The notes under the pieces are model-generated. The model saw nothing but the letters and a program-made list of their open reading frames with translations. It was not told the origin of the DNA and ran no database searches. The translations under genes were made by a program, and so were the position numbers. Shown here piece after piece: positions 37,279 to 46,040 of a DNA stretch of 64,000 nucleotides (position 1 is its first letter; every line of letters starts with the position of its first letter). The stretch is from an uncultured Cyclobacteriaceae bacterium (lineage in GTDB: Bacteria; Bacteroidota; Bacteroidia; Cytophagales; Cyclobacteriaceae), in NCBI GenBank assembly GCA_937146645.1, contig CAKZRQ010000058.1, forward strand, positions 1-64,000, given 5' to 3'.

Positions 37279-37532
37279 AAAGTTTGGTGATTGTATGTAT
37301 GAATTTCTAACGCACAAACTGACCCAAACTGACTTTCACAGTTAAATAAATTACTTCGGGTTTGACTAAATGTGACCAAAACGCTCTTTCATGTGACGAA
37401 TGAAGGGATTTTCAAAGGTCACCTCGTTCACCTGTTCCTTTGCGAGCAAAAATCTCTTTTGAACGTCATGTACGGAATTGTCCATCTGATGAACGGTTTT
37501 GCACATCAGATTCATATGGTTTAGCTTGCACT

Positions 37533-38198
37533 ATGCAGCAGTTCAAACGCCTATCGGTTCTAATTTTTGTTTCGTTTTTTGGCTTTGCCCTAGGGGCAAA
37601 TGCTCAGGAAAAACCCTTTCAAAGAGAAGTGGATGCACTCACCAAAAGGATAGCAGATTCTGGCTGGGAACAGCGAGGATATGTATTCACAGGAAGTTCA
37701 AGCATTCGATTCTGGATGAGTCTCCAGAAGGATTTCCCAGAAGAAAACATTATCAATACGGGTTTTGGAGGGTCAAAAGCGTCTGACCTAATGGCACATT
37801 TACCTGAAGTAGTTTTGAATTATGTGCCTTCAAAAGTATTCATTTATGAAGGAGACAACGATTTATGGGCGGATGTGAAAGTAGCGGACATCATGACAAA
37901 ACTTGATGAGATCGTTACTTGGATCAAAATGGAAAATCAGGATACCGAAGTCTATCTGATCGGGGCAAAGCCTAGCCCAGCGCGATGGGAGAAAAGGTCA
38001 TCCTATAAAATCCTGAATCAATTCATGAGGGAGTATTGTATCGCCCACCCTGGGGTGCAATACATCAATGTCTGGGATGATATGCTCGGAGAAAATGGAA
38101 AACCTATTCCTGAAATTTTCATCGCAGATAGTCTACACATGAATCAAAAAGGTTATAAAATCTGGAAAGAAATTTTCACTCCTTACGTCAAAGAATAA
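37533..38198 (+). CDS. SGNH/GDSL-family hydrolase, secreted
   Basis: A 221-aa hydrolase with signal peptide (cleavage after GANAQ). The start is the ATG at 37533, which places the signal peptide at the N-terminus. SGNH blocks are visible: Ser in FTGSSSIRFW, Gly in NTGFGGSKASD, Asn in YEGDNDLW, and the catalytic Asp/His in ADSLHMNQKGY. The group resembles secreted GDSL-like lipases or acyl-esterases (PAF-acetylhydrolase type); the substrate is unknown. The next gene starts two bases later. Confidence 0.9.
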   Translation: MQQFKRLSVLIFVSFFGFALGANAQEKPFQREVDALTKRIADSGWEQRGYVFTGSSSIRFWMSLQKDFPEENIINTGFGGSKASDLMAHLPEVVLNYVPSKVFIYEGDNDLWADVKVADIMTKLDEIVTWIKMENQDTEVYLIGAKPSPARWEKRSSYKILNQFMREYCIAHPGVQYINVWDDMLGENGKPIPEIFIADSLHMNQKGYKIWKEIFTPYVKE

Positions 38199-38200
38199 GC

Positions 38201-38494
38201 ATGAATAGCATAAATCTGGGAATTCAAATCGTCCCGAAAAGCAAGGATAAGGATAGTTACTGGCTGGTGGATCAAGCCATCGAAGTCATCAAGAATTCCG
38301 GAGTCGCTTACGAGGTCACTCCTTTTGAAACAGTCATGGAAGGACCGGAAGAAGAGCTTATGAAAATCGCAAAAAAGGCCCAAGAAGCAGTTTTGGCTGC
38401 TGGAGCAGAAGAGGTTCTGGTGTACTATCGAATGCAGATTCGAAATTCAAGTGATGTAACTATGGGAGAGAAAATCGATAAGTGGAAGCAGTAA
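38201..38494 (+). CDS. Thiamine-binding MTH1187/YkoF-like family protein (DUF77)
   Basis: A 97-aa ferredoxin-like-fold protein resembling the MTH1187/DUF77 family, some members of which bind thiamine. Family features: the N-terminal strand NLGIQIVPKSK, VDQAIEVIKNSGVAYEVTPFETVMEG in the middle, and VLVYYRMQIRN. It is probably cytoplasmic. It follows the SGNH gene by two bases and ends directly against the convergent beta-barrel gene with no spacer and no terminator visible. Confidence 0.8.
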   Translation: MNSINLGIQIVPKSKDKDSYWLVDQAIEVIKNSGVAYEVTPFETVMEGPEEELMKIAKKAQEAVLAAGAEEVLVYYRMQIRNSSDVTMGEKIDKWKQ

Positions 38495-39082
38495 TCAGAA
38501 CTGGAAAGATAGCCCCAGAATCACTTGCTCAGACTTGAAATCATTCGTTCCTCGAATGATTCGATCCACATTTATTTTTTGATCGTTAAACTCTTTCTCA
38601 TACCTAAGATCCAGTCCAACTGGACCTATATTCAATCCAAGACCAAACTGATATCCAAAACGAAGTGGATTGTTATCTACACCTTCCAGCTGTTGTGAAA
38701 AGTTATCACTAAGGGTGTAATGAAAAGAAGGACCTCCAATAACACTAATAATTTCGAAAAACTGTAGCCCTACTAAAACAGGAGCGTCCAATCTGGAAAG
38801 TTTAGCTATTCCATTACCAGAGTCGAATTTCGTATGGGTGAAAAGGAGTTCTGGCCGAAGGAATAAATCGTAGTTCCCAAACTTGTAAAATCCTCCAAAA
38901 TGATAGCCTGAGGACGACCCGGGATCATCCCAGATATTTCCAGCATCTTGGAAATACTTACCTGAAGTATTGTAGTTCAATCCCGCTTTAATACCAAAGC
39001 CGGCTCCCTTATTCTGTCCAAGAGCTTCTTTGGCTGAGGCTAAAAGAATAAAGAGCAAAAACAAAGAGAAGATTTTTTTCAT
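38495..39082 (-). CDS. Small outer-membrane beta-barrel protein
   Basis: A 195-aa protein with signal peptide (start ATG at 39082, cleavage near EALGQ) followed by alternating amphipathic strands such as GFGIKAGLNYNTSG, YDLFLRPELLFTH and FGYQFGLGLNIGPVGLDLRYE. It ends VILGLSFQF with C-terminal Phe. This fits an eight-stranded barrel of the PorT/OMP_b-brl type. No T9SS role is implied by size or context. It is divergent from padR across an operator-like region, so it may be regulated by PadR. Confidence 0.8.
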   Translation of the reverse strand: MKKIFSLFLLFILLASAKEALGQNKGAGFGIKAGLNYNTSGKYFQDAGNIWDDPGSSSGYHFGGFYKFGNYDLFLRPELLFTHTKFDSGNGIAKLSRLDAPVLVGLQFFEIISVIGGPSFHYTLSDNFSQQLEGVDNNPLRFGYQFGLGLNIGPVGLDLRYEKEFNDQKINVDRIIRGTNDFKSEQVILGLSFQF

Positions 39083-39151
39083 CCAGAACACGGTCTGCAT
39101 GAATAGAGCAAAAAACAATCCAATTAATGTGAGATTTTTTTGAAACAATTT

Positions 39152-39189
39152 TATACCTAATTATCTTAGGTATATAGAATGTCTATATA
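39152..39189. promoter_or_regulatory. Two overlapping perfect palindromes, probable PadR operator
   Basis: TATACCTAA-N5-TTAGGTATA (39152-39174) and TATATAG-N5-CTATATA (39171-39189) are both perfect inverted repeats with the same five-base spacer, overlapping by TATA, with centres 17 bp apart. The second runs into the padR -7 element (39186-39193). The position suggests repression of padR and possibly of the divergent barrel gene. Confidence 0.65.
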
Positions 39190-39193
39190 TTTG
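39186..39193 (+). promoter_or_regulatory. Candidate -7 element of padR operon
   Basis: TATATTTG fits TAnnTTTG exactly, 25 bases before the padR ATG. No TTG is present at the usual upstream distance; that region is occupied by the first palindrome. Confidence 0.45.
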
Positions 39194-39217
39194 AAGCTGA
39201 AGGTATAGAAAACGCTT

Positions 39218-39565
39218 ATGTCTAATAACAATTTGATCAAGGGGAGTCTCCAGACCATCATCCTCAAGCTACTTGAGGAGAAGGATAAGATGTATGGCTA
39301 CGAAATCACTCAAAAGGTGAAAGAATTGACCTCAGGTGAGATCAAAATTACAGAAGGGGCCCTCTATCCCGCTCTACATAAAATGGAAGCTGACGGATTA
39401 CTTACCACAGAGATTGAACAGGTGGATAATCGGGTTCGAAAGTATTACCGGCTCACAAAGTCAGGGAAAAAGGAAATGAGTTTCAAAATGGATGAGCTGA
39501 ATGAATTTGTGCAAAACCTTCAGAAGATCTTGAATCCAGGAATTGAACCGAACTTTAAGCTTTGA
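39218..39565 (+). CDS. PadR family transcriptional regulator
   Basis: A 115-aa winged-helix repressor of the PadR family. The N-terminal motif GSLQTIILKLLEEKDKMYGYEI and wing segment EGALYPALHKMEADGLL are typical, followed by a short C-terminal helix. Two membrane-protein genes follow, the first ATG 12 nt after its stop. In other phyla similar PadR genes pair with DUF1700/DUF1048-type membrane proteins, so these may form a regulator plus membrane-effector set. The overlapping palindromes upstream suggest autoregulation. Confidence 0.93.
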   Translation: MSNNNLIKGSLQTIILKLLEEKDKMYGYEITQKVKELTSGEIKITEGALYPALHKMEADGLLTTEIEQVDNRVRKYYRLTKSGKKEMSFKMDELNEFVQNLQKILNPGIEPNFKL

Positions 39566-39576
39566 TCGATTTAGGA

Positions 39577-40263
39577 ATGAGGAATTTAACATCTGAGGAA
39601 ATCCAACTCATCAAAACTTCCATAAAACAAAAAGGAATTACTTCTGCCGAAATCCTTTCGGAGGTCTATGATCATTATTTGACTCATTTGGAAAATCAAC
39701 CAGAAGATGCTTTTAAAGAAAATCTGCTCGAACTGGATGAGAAATTCACCTATGGCTTTTGTAAAAAATTAGAAGCAGATCAAAAAAAATCAGTAAGAAA
39801 GGAGATTAATTCCATGGAGAAGGAAATCTTCAAATCCTATTTTACCTGGCCCAGATTTGCCTTTACCCTCTTCTTTATAGGCTCTATTTCATATTTAGGA
39901 ACCCTTCTACCTTTCAAAACTCAGGTAATTCTATTCACCATGGTTCCATTGGTTTTTATCGTTGGTCTAAATGTGGTCATCATGTTTCGAACCAGATCAA
40001 AGCTTAAACCACTCAAGAAGGATTTCTCCGATCAATCTTTGAAAATCACTTCGTCAACAAGTGATTACTTGAATATGCAGACCCATTGGCCAATAACCCT
40101 GACTAACGTTTTACTTCATCTTCCCAGAATCTTTGGATTGACTGATTTCATCCCAGAATATCTGTACTCATTCTTAAGTGTGAGTGCCTGTATTCTACTG
40201 GTTTTTTATGGCCTGATCCTATTCGAAGTATTCAAAGAAAAGTCTAAAACTGCCTTTGTATGA
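39577..40263 (+). CDS. Membrane protein with N-terminal helical module, PadR-linked
   Basis: A 228-aa protein. The start is ATG 39577; a TTG at 39562 overlaps the padR stop and is less likely. An N-terminal helical module of about 85 residues (LTSEEIQLIKTSIKQKG ... EVYDHYLTHLE) is followed by hydrophobic segments at about 95-115, 120-140 and 195-220 (three to four TM helices). The module is related to that of the next protein (EVYDH versus EILDH). The function is unknown, but the layout resembles PadR-controlled membrane proteins such as DUF1700. It overlaps the next gene by four bases. Confidence 0.75.
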   Translation: MRNLTSEEIQLIKTSIKQKGITSAEILSEVYDHYLTHLENQPEDAFKENLLELDEKFTYGFCKKLEADQKKSVRKEINSMEKEIFKSYFTWPRFAFTLFFIGSISYLGTLLPFKTQVILFTMVPLVFIVGLNVVIMFRTRSKLKPLKKDFSDQSLKITSSTSDYLNMQTHWPITLTNVLLHLPRIFGLTDFIPEYLYSFLSVSACILLVFYGLILFEVFKEKSKTAFV

Positions 40264-40940
40264 AACTGAACAAGGATCAAATCGCACGGCTAAAAAAACT
40301 GACCTCCTACAAAGGTTATCCCCAAATCGATGTTCAATACGAGATATTAGATCATGTGGCTTGCCGAGTGGAAGAATTAATGAATCAAAATTCAGGGCTT
40401 TCTCTGGATGAGGCCTTCTCAAAAGTACATAGTGAATTCGGGGTGTTTGGGTTTAGTGAGCTAGAGGAATCATACAAAAAATCTATCCAGACAAAGGTTT
40501 TAAAGAACTTTTGGTCGGAACTAAAAAATCTATTCACTTCGTATCGACTGATCTACCCAATCGGAATTGCTTTCATTTTTTACCAAAGCTCAGTCCTTCT
40601 GAAAAATAGTAACCTCTGGCTATTCCTGATGATTGGATTCGTTTTATTGGCTTCCTTGAGCATTGTGATTCGATTTTGGAAGCAATCCAAAGCCTATAAA
40701 AAGTATGCTTCATTCATGGCCTCTGCAATCTGCTTTCAGTTAATTAACCTTGGGATAGTCATAGCTTTGAATGCTTTCCAGCTCACACTGAAAACTCAAG
40801 AATCAACCTTTGATAAAATATTCGCAGGAGTTATTCTCTTAGGATTGGGGATTCTTTTCATCAGTATTTTCATAATCCCAAAGGTGGTAAAGAGATCCAT
40901 TGAGGAAACTGAAAAACTGATTGCCATTTACGAATCCTAA
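40260..40940 (+). CDS. Membrane protein, paralogue of preceding gene
   Basis: A 226-aa protein starting MKLNKDQIARLKKLTSYKG, with YEILDHVACRVEEL aligning to the same region of the preceding protein, then FGVFGFSELEESYKKS. Four hydrophobic segments follow at about 95-115, 120-140, 155-180 and 185-210. The ATGA overlap with the preceding stop indicates coupling. Related N-terminal modules and membrane halves suggest an old tandem duplication with strong divergence. Function unknown. Confidence 0.75.
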   Translation: MKLNKDQIARLKKLTSYKGYPQIDVQYEILDHVACRVEELMNQNSGLSLDEAFSKVHSEFGVFGFSELEESYKKSIQTKVLKNFWSELKNLFTSYRLIYPIGIAFIFYQSSVLLKNSNLWLFLMIGFVLLASLSIVIRFWKQSKAYKKYASFMASAICFQLINLGIVIALNAFQLTLKTQESTFDKIFAGVILLGLGILFISIFIIPKVVKRSIEETEKLIAIYES

Positions 40941-41011
40941 TCATCCAGGCGGGCATTTTGAATAAATCACTCTCTTCATCCTGGGATAACCCTACTACCA
41001 AATATTCTTTG

Positions 41012-41019
41012 TAATTTTG
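41012..41019 (+). promoter_or_regulatory. Candidate -7 element of typA
   Basis: TAATTTTG fits TAnnTTTG, 21 bases before the typA ATG. The upstream -33 position lacks a good TTG. Confidence 0.4.
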
Positions 41020-41039
41020 CGGCTTCAAACCCGTAAACC

Positions 41040-42845
41040 ATGCAGAATATTCGGAATATCGCAATTATCGCACACGTTGACCATGGCAAAACTACCTTGG
41101 TGGACAAGATCATCCATGCTTCCAAAATTTTTAGAGAGAATCAGCAATTCGATGACCTGATTTTGGACAACAATGATCTTGAACGTGAAAGGGGTATCAC
41201 CATTCTTTCAAAGAATGTTTCTGTTCGATATAAGGATACCAAGATTAACATTATCGATACTCCCGGTCACGCCGATTTTGGAGGAGAAGTAGAGCGGGTT
41301 TTAAAAATGGCTGACGGGGTTATCCTATTAGTGGATGCTTTTGAAGGACCAATGCCTCAAACTCGATTTGTACTCAGCAAAGCCATTTCTTTGGGCCTCA
41401 CTCCTATCGTGGTTGTGAACAAAGTGGATAAAGAAAACTGTCGACCTGATGAGGTACATGAGGCAGTATTCGAATTGATGTTCAATCTGGATGCGTCTGA
41501 GGAGCAGCTAGAATTCCATACGCTTTATGGATCTGCTAAGCAAAACTGGATGGGTCCTGACTGGAAAAATCCTACAGACTCTATTCTTCCACTTTTGGAT
41601 GCGATTTTGGAATACATCCCAGAGCCTAAAATCGAAGAGGGATCACTCCAGATGCAGATCACATCTTTGGATTACTCAAACTTCGTAGGCCGAATTGCCA
41701 TTGGAAGGGTCAGAAGAGGGTCTATCTCAGAAAATCAGCAAATCTCACTTTGCAAAGCAGATGGAAACATCAAGAAAATGCGAGTGAAGGAACTACATAC
41801 CTTTGAAGGTCTGGGGAAGAACAAGGTTCAAAAAGTAGAAGCGGGAGATATTTGTGCAATTACCGGACTTGAGGATTTTGAAATTGGTGATACGGTAGCT
41901 GATGCGGAAAATCCAGAACCACTTCCAAGAATTGCGATTGATGAGCCTACGATGAATATGCTCTTCACCATTAACAACTCCCCTTTCTTCGGGAAGGAAG
42001 GAAAGTTTGTGACATCTCGTCACCTCCGCGATCGGTTGATGAAGGAGACTGAAAAGAACCTTGCTCTTCGAGTAGAACCTACGGATTCAGAAGATAGATT
42101 CATCGTTTACGGACGAGGAATACTCCACCTTTCTGTATTGATCGAGACAATGAGAAGAGAGGGCTACGAACTGCAAGTTGGTCAACCTCAAGTGATCTTC
42201 AAGGAAATTGACGGAGTACGTAATGAGCCAATCGAATCACTAGTTGTAGATGTCCCAGAAACTGTCGCTGGTAAGGTAATCGAATTGGCCACACAAAGGA
42301 AAGGCGAACTATTGGTCATGGAACCAAAAGGAGACCTTCAGCATTTGGAGTTCAATATCCCTTCAAGAGGTCTAATCGGCTTAAGAAATAACGTTTTGAC
42401 AGCCACACAAGGGGAAGCGATTATGAATCACCGTTTCATCGCTTATGAGCCTTTTAAAGGTCCTATTCCAGGTCGAATAAATGGTTCCTTAATTTCTATG
42501 GAAGCGGGTCAATGTACACCTTATGCGATTGATAAGCTTCAGGATCGAGGGGTTTTCTTTGTGGAGCCGGGTGAGGAACTATACACAGGACAGGTAATTG
42601 GAGAGCACTCTAGGGACAATGACATTGTAGTGAATGTTCAAAAAGGCAAGAAGCTAAACAATATGAGAGCTTCCGGGTCTGATGATAATACCAAGATAGC
42701 CCCACCGAAAAGGTTCTCTTTAGAAGAAGCCATGGAATACATCCAAAAAGATGAGTATTTGGAAATCACCCCAAAAAATGTCCGAATGAGGAAAATTTAT
42801 TTGGAAGAAAATGAGCGGAATAAGATGGCCAAAATGGAATCTTAA
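41040..42845 (+). CDS. typA: Ribosome-binding GTPase TypA/BipA
   Basis: A 601-aa translational GTPase involved in ribosome assembly and stress adaptation. G motifs: AHVDHGKT (G1), RERGITI (switch I), DTPGHADFG (G3) and NKVDKE (G4). EF-G-like domains II, III and V and the BipA-specific C-terminal domain follow, with PSRGLIGLRN and GIVVNVQKGKKLNN-type sequence (here NDIVVNVQKGKKLNN). The length is standard. A terminator follows closely. Confidence 0.97.
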   Translation: MQNIRNIAIIAHVDHGKTTLVDKIIHASKIFRENQQFDDLILDNNDLERERGITILSKNVSVRYKDTKINIIDTPGHADFGGEVERVLKMADGVILLVDAFEGPMPQTRFVLSKAISLGLTPIVVVNKVDKENCRPDEVHEAVFELMFNLDASEEQLEFHTLYGSAKQNWMGPDWKNPTDSILPLLDAILEYIPEPKIEEGSLQMQITSLDYSNFVGRIAIGRVRRGSISENQQISLCKADGNIKKMRVKELHTFEGLGKNKVQKVEAGDICAITGLEDFEIGDTVADAENPEPLPRIAIDEPTMNMLFTINNSPFFGKEGKFVTSRHLRDRLMKETEKNLALRVEPTDSEDRFIVYGRGILHLSVLIETMRREGYELQVGQPQVIFKEIDGVRNEPIESLVVDVPETVAGKVIELATQRKGELLVMEPKGDLQHLEFNIPSRGLIGLRNNVLTATQGEAIMNHRFIAYEPFKGPIPGRINGSLISMEAGQCTPYAIDKLQDRGVFFVEPGEELYTGQVIGEHSRDNDIVVNVQKGKKLNNMRASGSDDNTKIAPPKRFSLEEAMEYIQKDEYLEITPKNVRMRKIYLEENERNKMAKMES

Positions 42846-42856
42846 GAGTCAAATGG

Positions 42857-42891
42857 AAATCCCTCAAAGCTAATTTTGAGGGATTTTTTTT
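42857..42891 (+). terminator. Terminator of typA
   Basis: A 12-bp stem AAATCCCTCAAA / TTTGAGGGATTT with a small loop and a TTTTT tail, 11 bp after the typA stop. Confidence 0.85.
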
Positions 42892-42916
42892 AGCTTTAAC
42901 GCAAAGCTGGATTCAT

Positions 42917-43309
42917 ATGAAATCAAGACGAAACTTTATAAAAACTTTGGGAGTGGCTGGTGCTGCCGCCACTTTGCCCATGCAAACCTTCTCAATCCCT
43001 ATGGCAAAACAAGCAATGATCCATCAAGTCTATTTTTGGCTTCACGAAGAAAAAAATATTCAAGAGTTCTTAACAGAGGCAGTACCGATGCTGGGGAGGT
43101 GCCCAACGGTAGGAAGATTTATCGCAGGAACTCCTGCAGATACTGAAAAAAGAGATGTGGTAGATCACAGCTGGCATGTCGCCTGCACGATATTTTTCGA
43201 TAGTCTTGAGGATCAGCTGGCTTACCAAAAAGAGCCTCTGCACCTTGAATTCATAGAAAAATACTCCGCCATGTGGAAAACCGTTCAGGTTTACGACATC
43301 GCGATCTAA
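42917..43309 (+). CDS. Dabb-domain protein with Tat-like signal
   Basis: A 130-aa protein. The N-terminus has SRRNFIKTLGVAGAAATLP, a twin-arginine export signal. From about residue 33 it is a stress-responsive A/B-barrel (Dabb) domain: MIHQVYFWLHEEKN, then DHSWHVACTIFFDSLEDQLAYQ and PLHLEFIEKYSAMWKTVQVYD. Dabb domains form dimeric ferredoxin-like barrels; the ligand is unknown here. The gene stands alone between typA and the S41 pair. Confidence 0.85.
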   Translation: MKSRRNFIKTLGVAGAAATLPMQTFSIPMAKQAMIHQVYFWLHEEKNIQEFLTEAVPMLGRCPTVGRFIAGTPADTEKRDVVDHSWHVACTIFFDSLEDQLAYQKEPLHLEFIEKYSAMWKTVQVYDIAI

Positions 43310-43357
43310 CAAAATCGTTTGTGAAGCGTAAATAATTCACACCCAATAATCAACCAG

Positions 43358-44680
43358 ATGAAATTTAAATTTTGGCAAGGAGTAGTGCTGCTCCTATTGG
43401 TGGCAGCATGTAATGAGCCAGAGGAACCGGTTAATAATACCCCTCAGGCAGATGTAGTGAAGGATGCCATATATGATGTTATGGCGGAGTGGTATTACTG
43501 GAATCAGGAACTTCCTGGTAAGCCGAATACCTCTAGTTTTACATCAAACGAGGATTTTCTAGATGCCTTGACTTTTAAACCTCTAGACAGATTCTCTTAT
43601 ATCACCACGAATCAAGCATTCAGCGATGCCTTTGTAGGAAGAAATGCAGGACATGGTTTTGGATTGGCATTTAATTCGGAAGATAGGCTCTTTGTTACTT
43701 TTGTTTTCGACGAATCTCCGGCCGGCTTAGATGGTTGGCAGAGAGGTTGGGAAATAATTGAGATCAATGATCGGCCAATTGCCGATTATCAGACATCCAC
43801 TGGAGGTTACAATTTTGATCTTGGCCCACGTGATCCCGGAGTCACTAATTCATTCACTTTCCGATTACCAGATGGATCGACTACCACCCGATCAAATACC
43901 AAAGCAGAATACCAGTCTAACTCAGTTTTGAATGAAGAAGTAATTGAAGTTGACGGTCAGCGAGTAGGATACTGGGTTTATAATAGCTTCAAGGCAACAG
44001 CCGGACAAACTCCAACCAAGAGTCTTGAAGTGGATGAGTCCATGGCTTTCTTTCAATCACAAAATATTGATGAATTGATCATTGACCTCAGATACAATGG
44101 AGGTGGCTCAGTCGCTGTAGCAGAGCAAATTCTAAACTACCTCATTCCTTCAGCAAATTCTGGAGATGTTATGTACACCTTCAAGCTTAATGATGATAAA
44201 GCTTCCCAGAACAGTACAACCAATTTTGAAAAACTTGGGAATCTGAGTCTAGACAGAGTGATTTTCATTACCTCCAGAGGTTCAGCTTCTGCTTCAGAAC
44301 TGGTAATTAACAGCTTGACACCATATATCGATGTTGTTCTGATCGGGGACAATACATTTGGGAAACCTGTTGGTTCATTCCCACTTTCAAGATATAATCG
44401 GGTTCTGGAAGAGAATGATGTAGAAGTAGTTCCTATCACTTTTGCCACGGTAAATGCAGACGGAAGGGCGGAGTATTTCGATGGTTTTCCAGCCAATTCA
44501 GAAGTAGGTGATTCACCTCAATTTGCCTGGGGAGATCAGAATGATTTCAGACTTCAAGCGGCTTTAGGATTCATTCGAAATGGAGGAGTCAGTGCGCGAA
44601 TGGCCAATACCTTCTATCGACCCCGCTGGGAGATGATTGATCAGTTCAAAGGACTCGAACAGGAATTTCCTGTATATTAG
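43358..44680 (+). CDS. S41 family peptidase, lipoprotein (tandem copy 1)
   Basis: C-terminal-processing-type protease of 440 aa, lipoprotein by lipobox VAAC (Cys18). An N-terminal helical subdomain (IYDVMAEWYYWNQELPG) is followed by a PDZ-like segment with GWQRGWEIIEINDRPI (about 125-160), then the S41 core. The Ser/Lys dyad is S311 (GSASASELV) and K336 (TFGKPVG), 25 residues apart as in CtpA. It is probably periplasmic or surface-exposed. The next gene is a close paralogue only 20 bp away. Confidence 0.92.
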   Translation: MKFKFWQGVVLLLLVAACNEPEEPVNNTPQADVVKDAIYDVMAEWYYWNQELPGKPNTSSFTSNEDFLDALTFKPLDRFSYITTNQAFSDAFVGRNAGHGFGLAFNSEDRLFVTFVFDESPAGLDGWQRGWEIIEINDRPIADYQTSTGGYNFDLGPRDPGVTNSFTFRLPDGSTTTRSNTKAEYQSNSVLNEEVIEVDGQRVGYWVYNSFKATAGQTPTKSLEVDESMAFFQSQNIDELIIDLRYNGGGSVAVAEQILNYLIPSANSGDVMYTFKLNDDKASQNSTTNFEKLGNLSLDRVIFITSRGSASASELVINSLTPYIDVVLIGDNTFGKPVGSFPLSRYNRVLEENDVEVVPITFATVNADGRAEYFDGFPANSEVGDSPQFAWGDQNDFRLQAALGFIRNGGVSARMANTFYRPRWEMIDQFKGLEQEFPVY

Positions 44681-44700
44681 AGTAAACTAAGTATTACTTT

Positions 44701-46017
44701 ATGAAAACCAGATTTTTTTACCTCTTATTCTCACTGGTTTTTCTCTTCTCTTGTAAAAAAGAAGAAGAAACACCATTGTCGCAAAATGCCTTTGAATACC
44801 CCGTATTCAGCAATATCTATTTTGTGATGAAAGACTTTTATTTCTGGAAAGATGAGATGCCACCAGAACCAAATGGTGAAAATTTTAAATCCGAGCAAGA
44901 GTTTCTCGATGAAATCATCTACAAACCTCTGGATAAATGGTCATACGTAACCAAAGTTGATGAATTCCAAGATAGGTTAGCAGGGCGCCTTGCTGGTCAT
45001 GGATTCAGTTGGGCTTTTAATGAAGAAGACAGACTCTTTATTGCCCATGTTTATGATGAAGCTCCCTCAGGAAAGGACGGTTGGCAAAGAGGCTGGGAAT
45101 GTTTAGAAATAAATGGCAAACCGATAGAGGATTATAATAATGGACCTGGTGAGTATAACTTTGAACTTGGTCCTTTGGAAGCGGGAATCACCAATACCTT
45201 CAAGTTTCTACTGCCAGATGGAACCACGACGATTCGAGAAAATACAAAAGCAGATTATCAGGCTAACTATGTCCTTCACAAGGATGTCTATGAAATAAAT
45301 GAAAAGAAAGTAGGTTATTGGGTTTATAGAAATTTCCAAGTCCCACCAGGGAATGGAACAAGTCCTGAGGTGGATGAGACATTTCAATTTTTTCAGCAAG
45401 AAGAAATTGATGAATTGATAATTGATCTAAGAATCAATACCGGCGGGAATATTATTGCAGCTGAACAAGTTTTAAACTATGTTATTCAAACCGAAAATGC
45501 AGGAAAGAAAGCATATGAGTTCAATTTTAAAACTACCAGATTTGCTGAAGACCCAGTTAGCTTTCTCAAAAGAGGCAGCCTCGAATTTGACAAGATTTAT
45601 TTTCTGACGACGGAGCTGACAGCTTCCGCATCGGAACTAGTAATCAATACTCTTACGCCATACATGGATCTGATTTTGATAGGCGATATAACTACCGGCA
45701 AACCCGTGGGAAGCATAAATCTGGCGGCGTTCAACTCTGTATTGCGAAACAATAATGTCGAACTTGTTCCTATTACTTTCTCAACTCCGAATGCCAATGG
45801 TGATGCCGATTATTTCGATGGCTTCACTCCCGACTTTTTTGTTGGTGATTCACCTCAGTTCAATTGGGGAGACCGTAGGGATTATATGCTTCAGGCAGCT
45901 CTTAACCACATTGAAAATGGTAATGTAGGATCGCGAATGACAAACACCTCCTACAAACCGAAATGGAAAATGACCGATAATTTAAAGGGACTCGATCATG
46001 AGTTCCCCGATAACTAA
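44701..46017 (+). CDS. S41 family peptidase, lipoprotein (tandem copy 2)
   Basis: A 438-aa paralogue of the preceding protease with the same order: lipobox LFSC (Cys18), helical subdomain (FYFWKDEMPPEPNG), PDZ-like GWQRGWECLEINGKPI, S41 core. The catalytic Ser is S309 (TASASELV) and the Lys K334 (TTGKPVG), so the copy looks active. Differences lie mostly in loops and the RFAEDPV region, which suggests different specificity after duplication. It ends at a terminator shared with hisIE. Confidence 0.92.
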   Translation: MKTRFFYLLFSLVFLFSCKKEEETPLSQNAFEYPVFSNIYFVMKDFYFWKDEMPPEPNGENFKSEQEFLDEIIYKPLDKWSYVTKVDEFQDRLAGRLAGHGFSWAFNEEDRLFIAHVYDEAPSGKDGWQRGWECLEINGKPIEDYNNGPGEYNFELGPLEAGITNTFKFLLPDGTTTIRENTKADYQANYVLHKDVYEINEKKVGYWVYRNFQVPPGNGTSPEVDETFQFFQQEEIDELIIDLRINTGGNIIAAEQVLNYVIQTENAGKKAYEFNFKTTRFAEDPVSFLKRGSLEFDKIYFLTTELTASASELVINTLTPYMDLILIGDITTGKPVGSINLAAFNSVLRNNNVELVPITFSTPNANGDADYFDGFTPDFFVGDSPQFNWGDRRDYMLQAALNHIENGNVGSRMTNTSYKPKWKMTDNLKGLDHEFPDN

Positions 46018-46040
46018 AAAAGCCCTTTCGGGGCTTTTTT
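46016..46040. terminator. Bidirectional terminator S41 copy 2 / hisIE
   Basis: A 10-bp stem AAAAAAGCCC / GGGCTTTTTT with TTTCG loop, immediately after both convergent stop codons; T tails on both strands. Confidence 0.85.

Noticed and set aside
43358..46017. Tandem S41 genes as an assembly duplication
   Set aside because: The copies differ throughout, including signal peptides and loops, so they are real paralogues.
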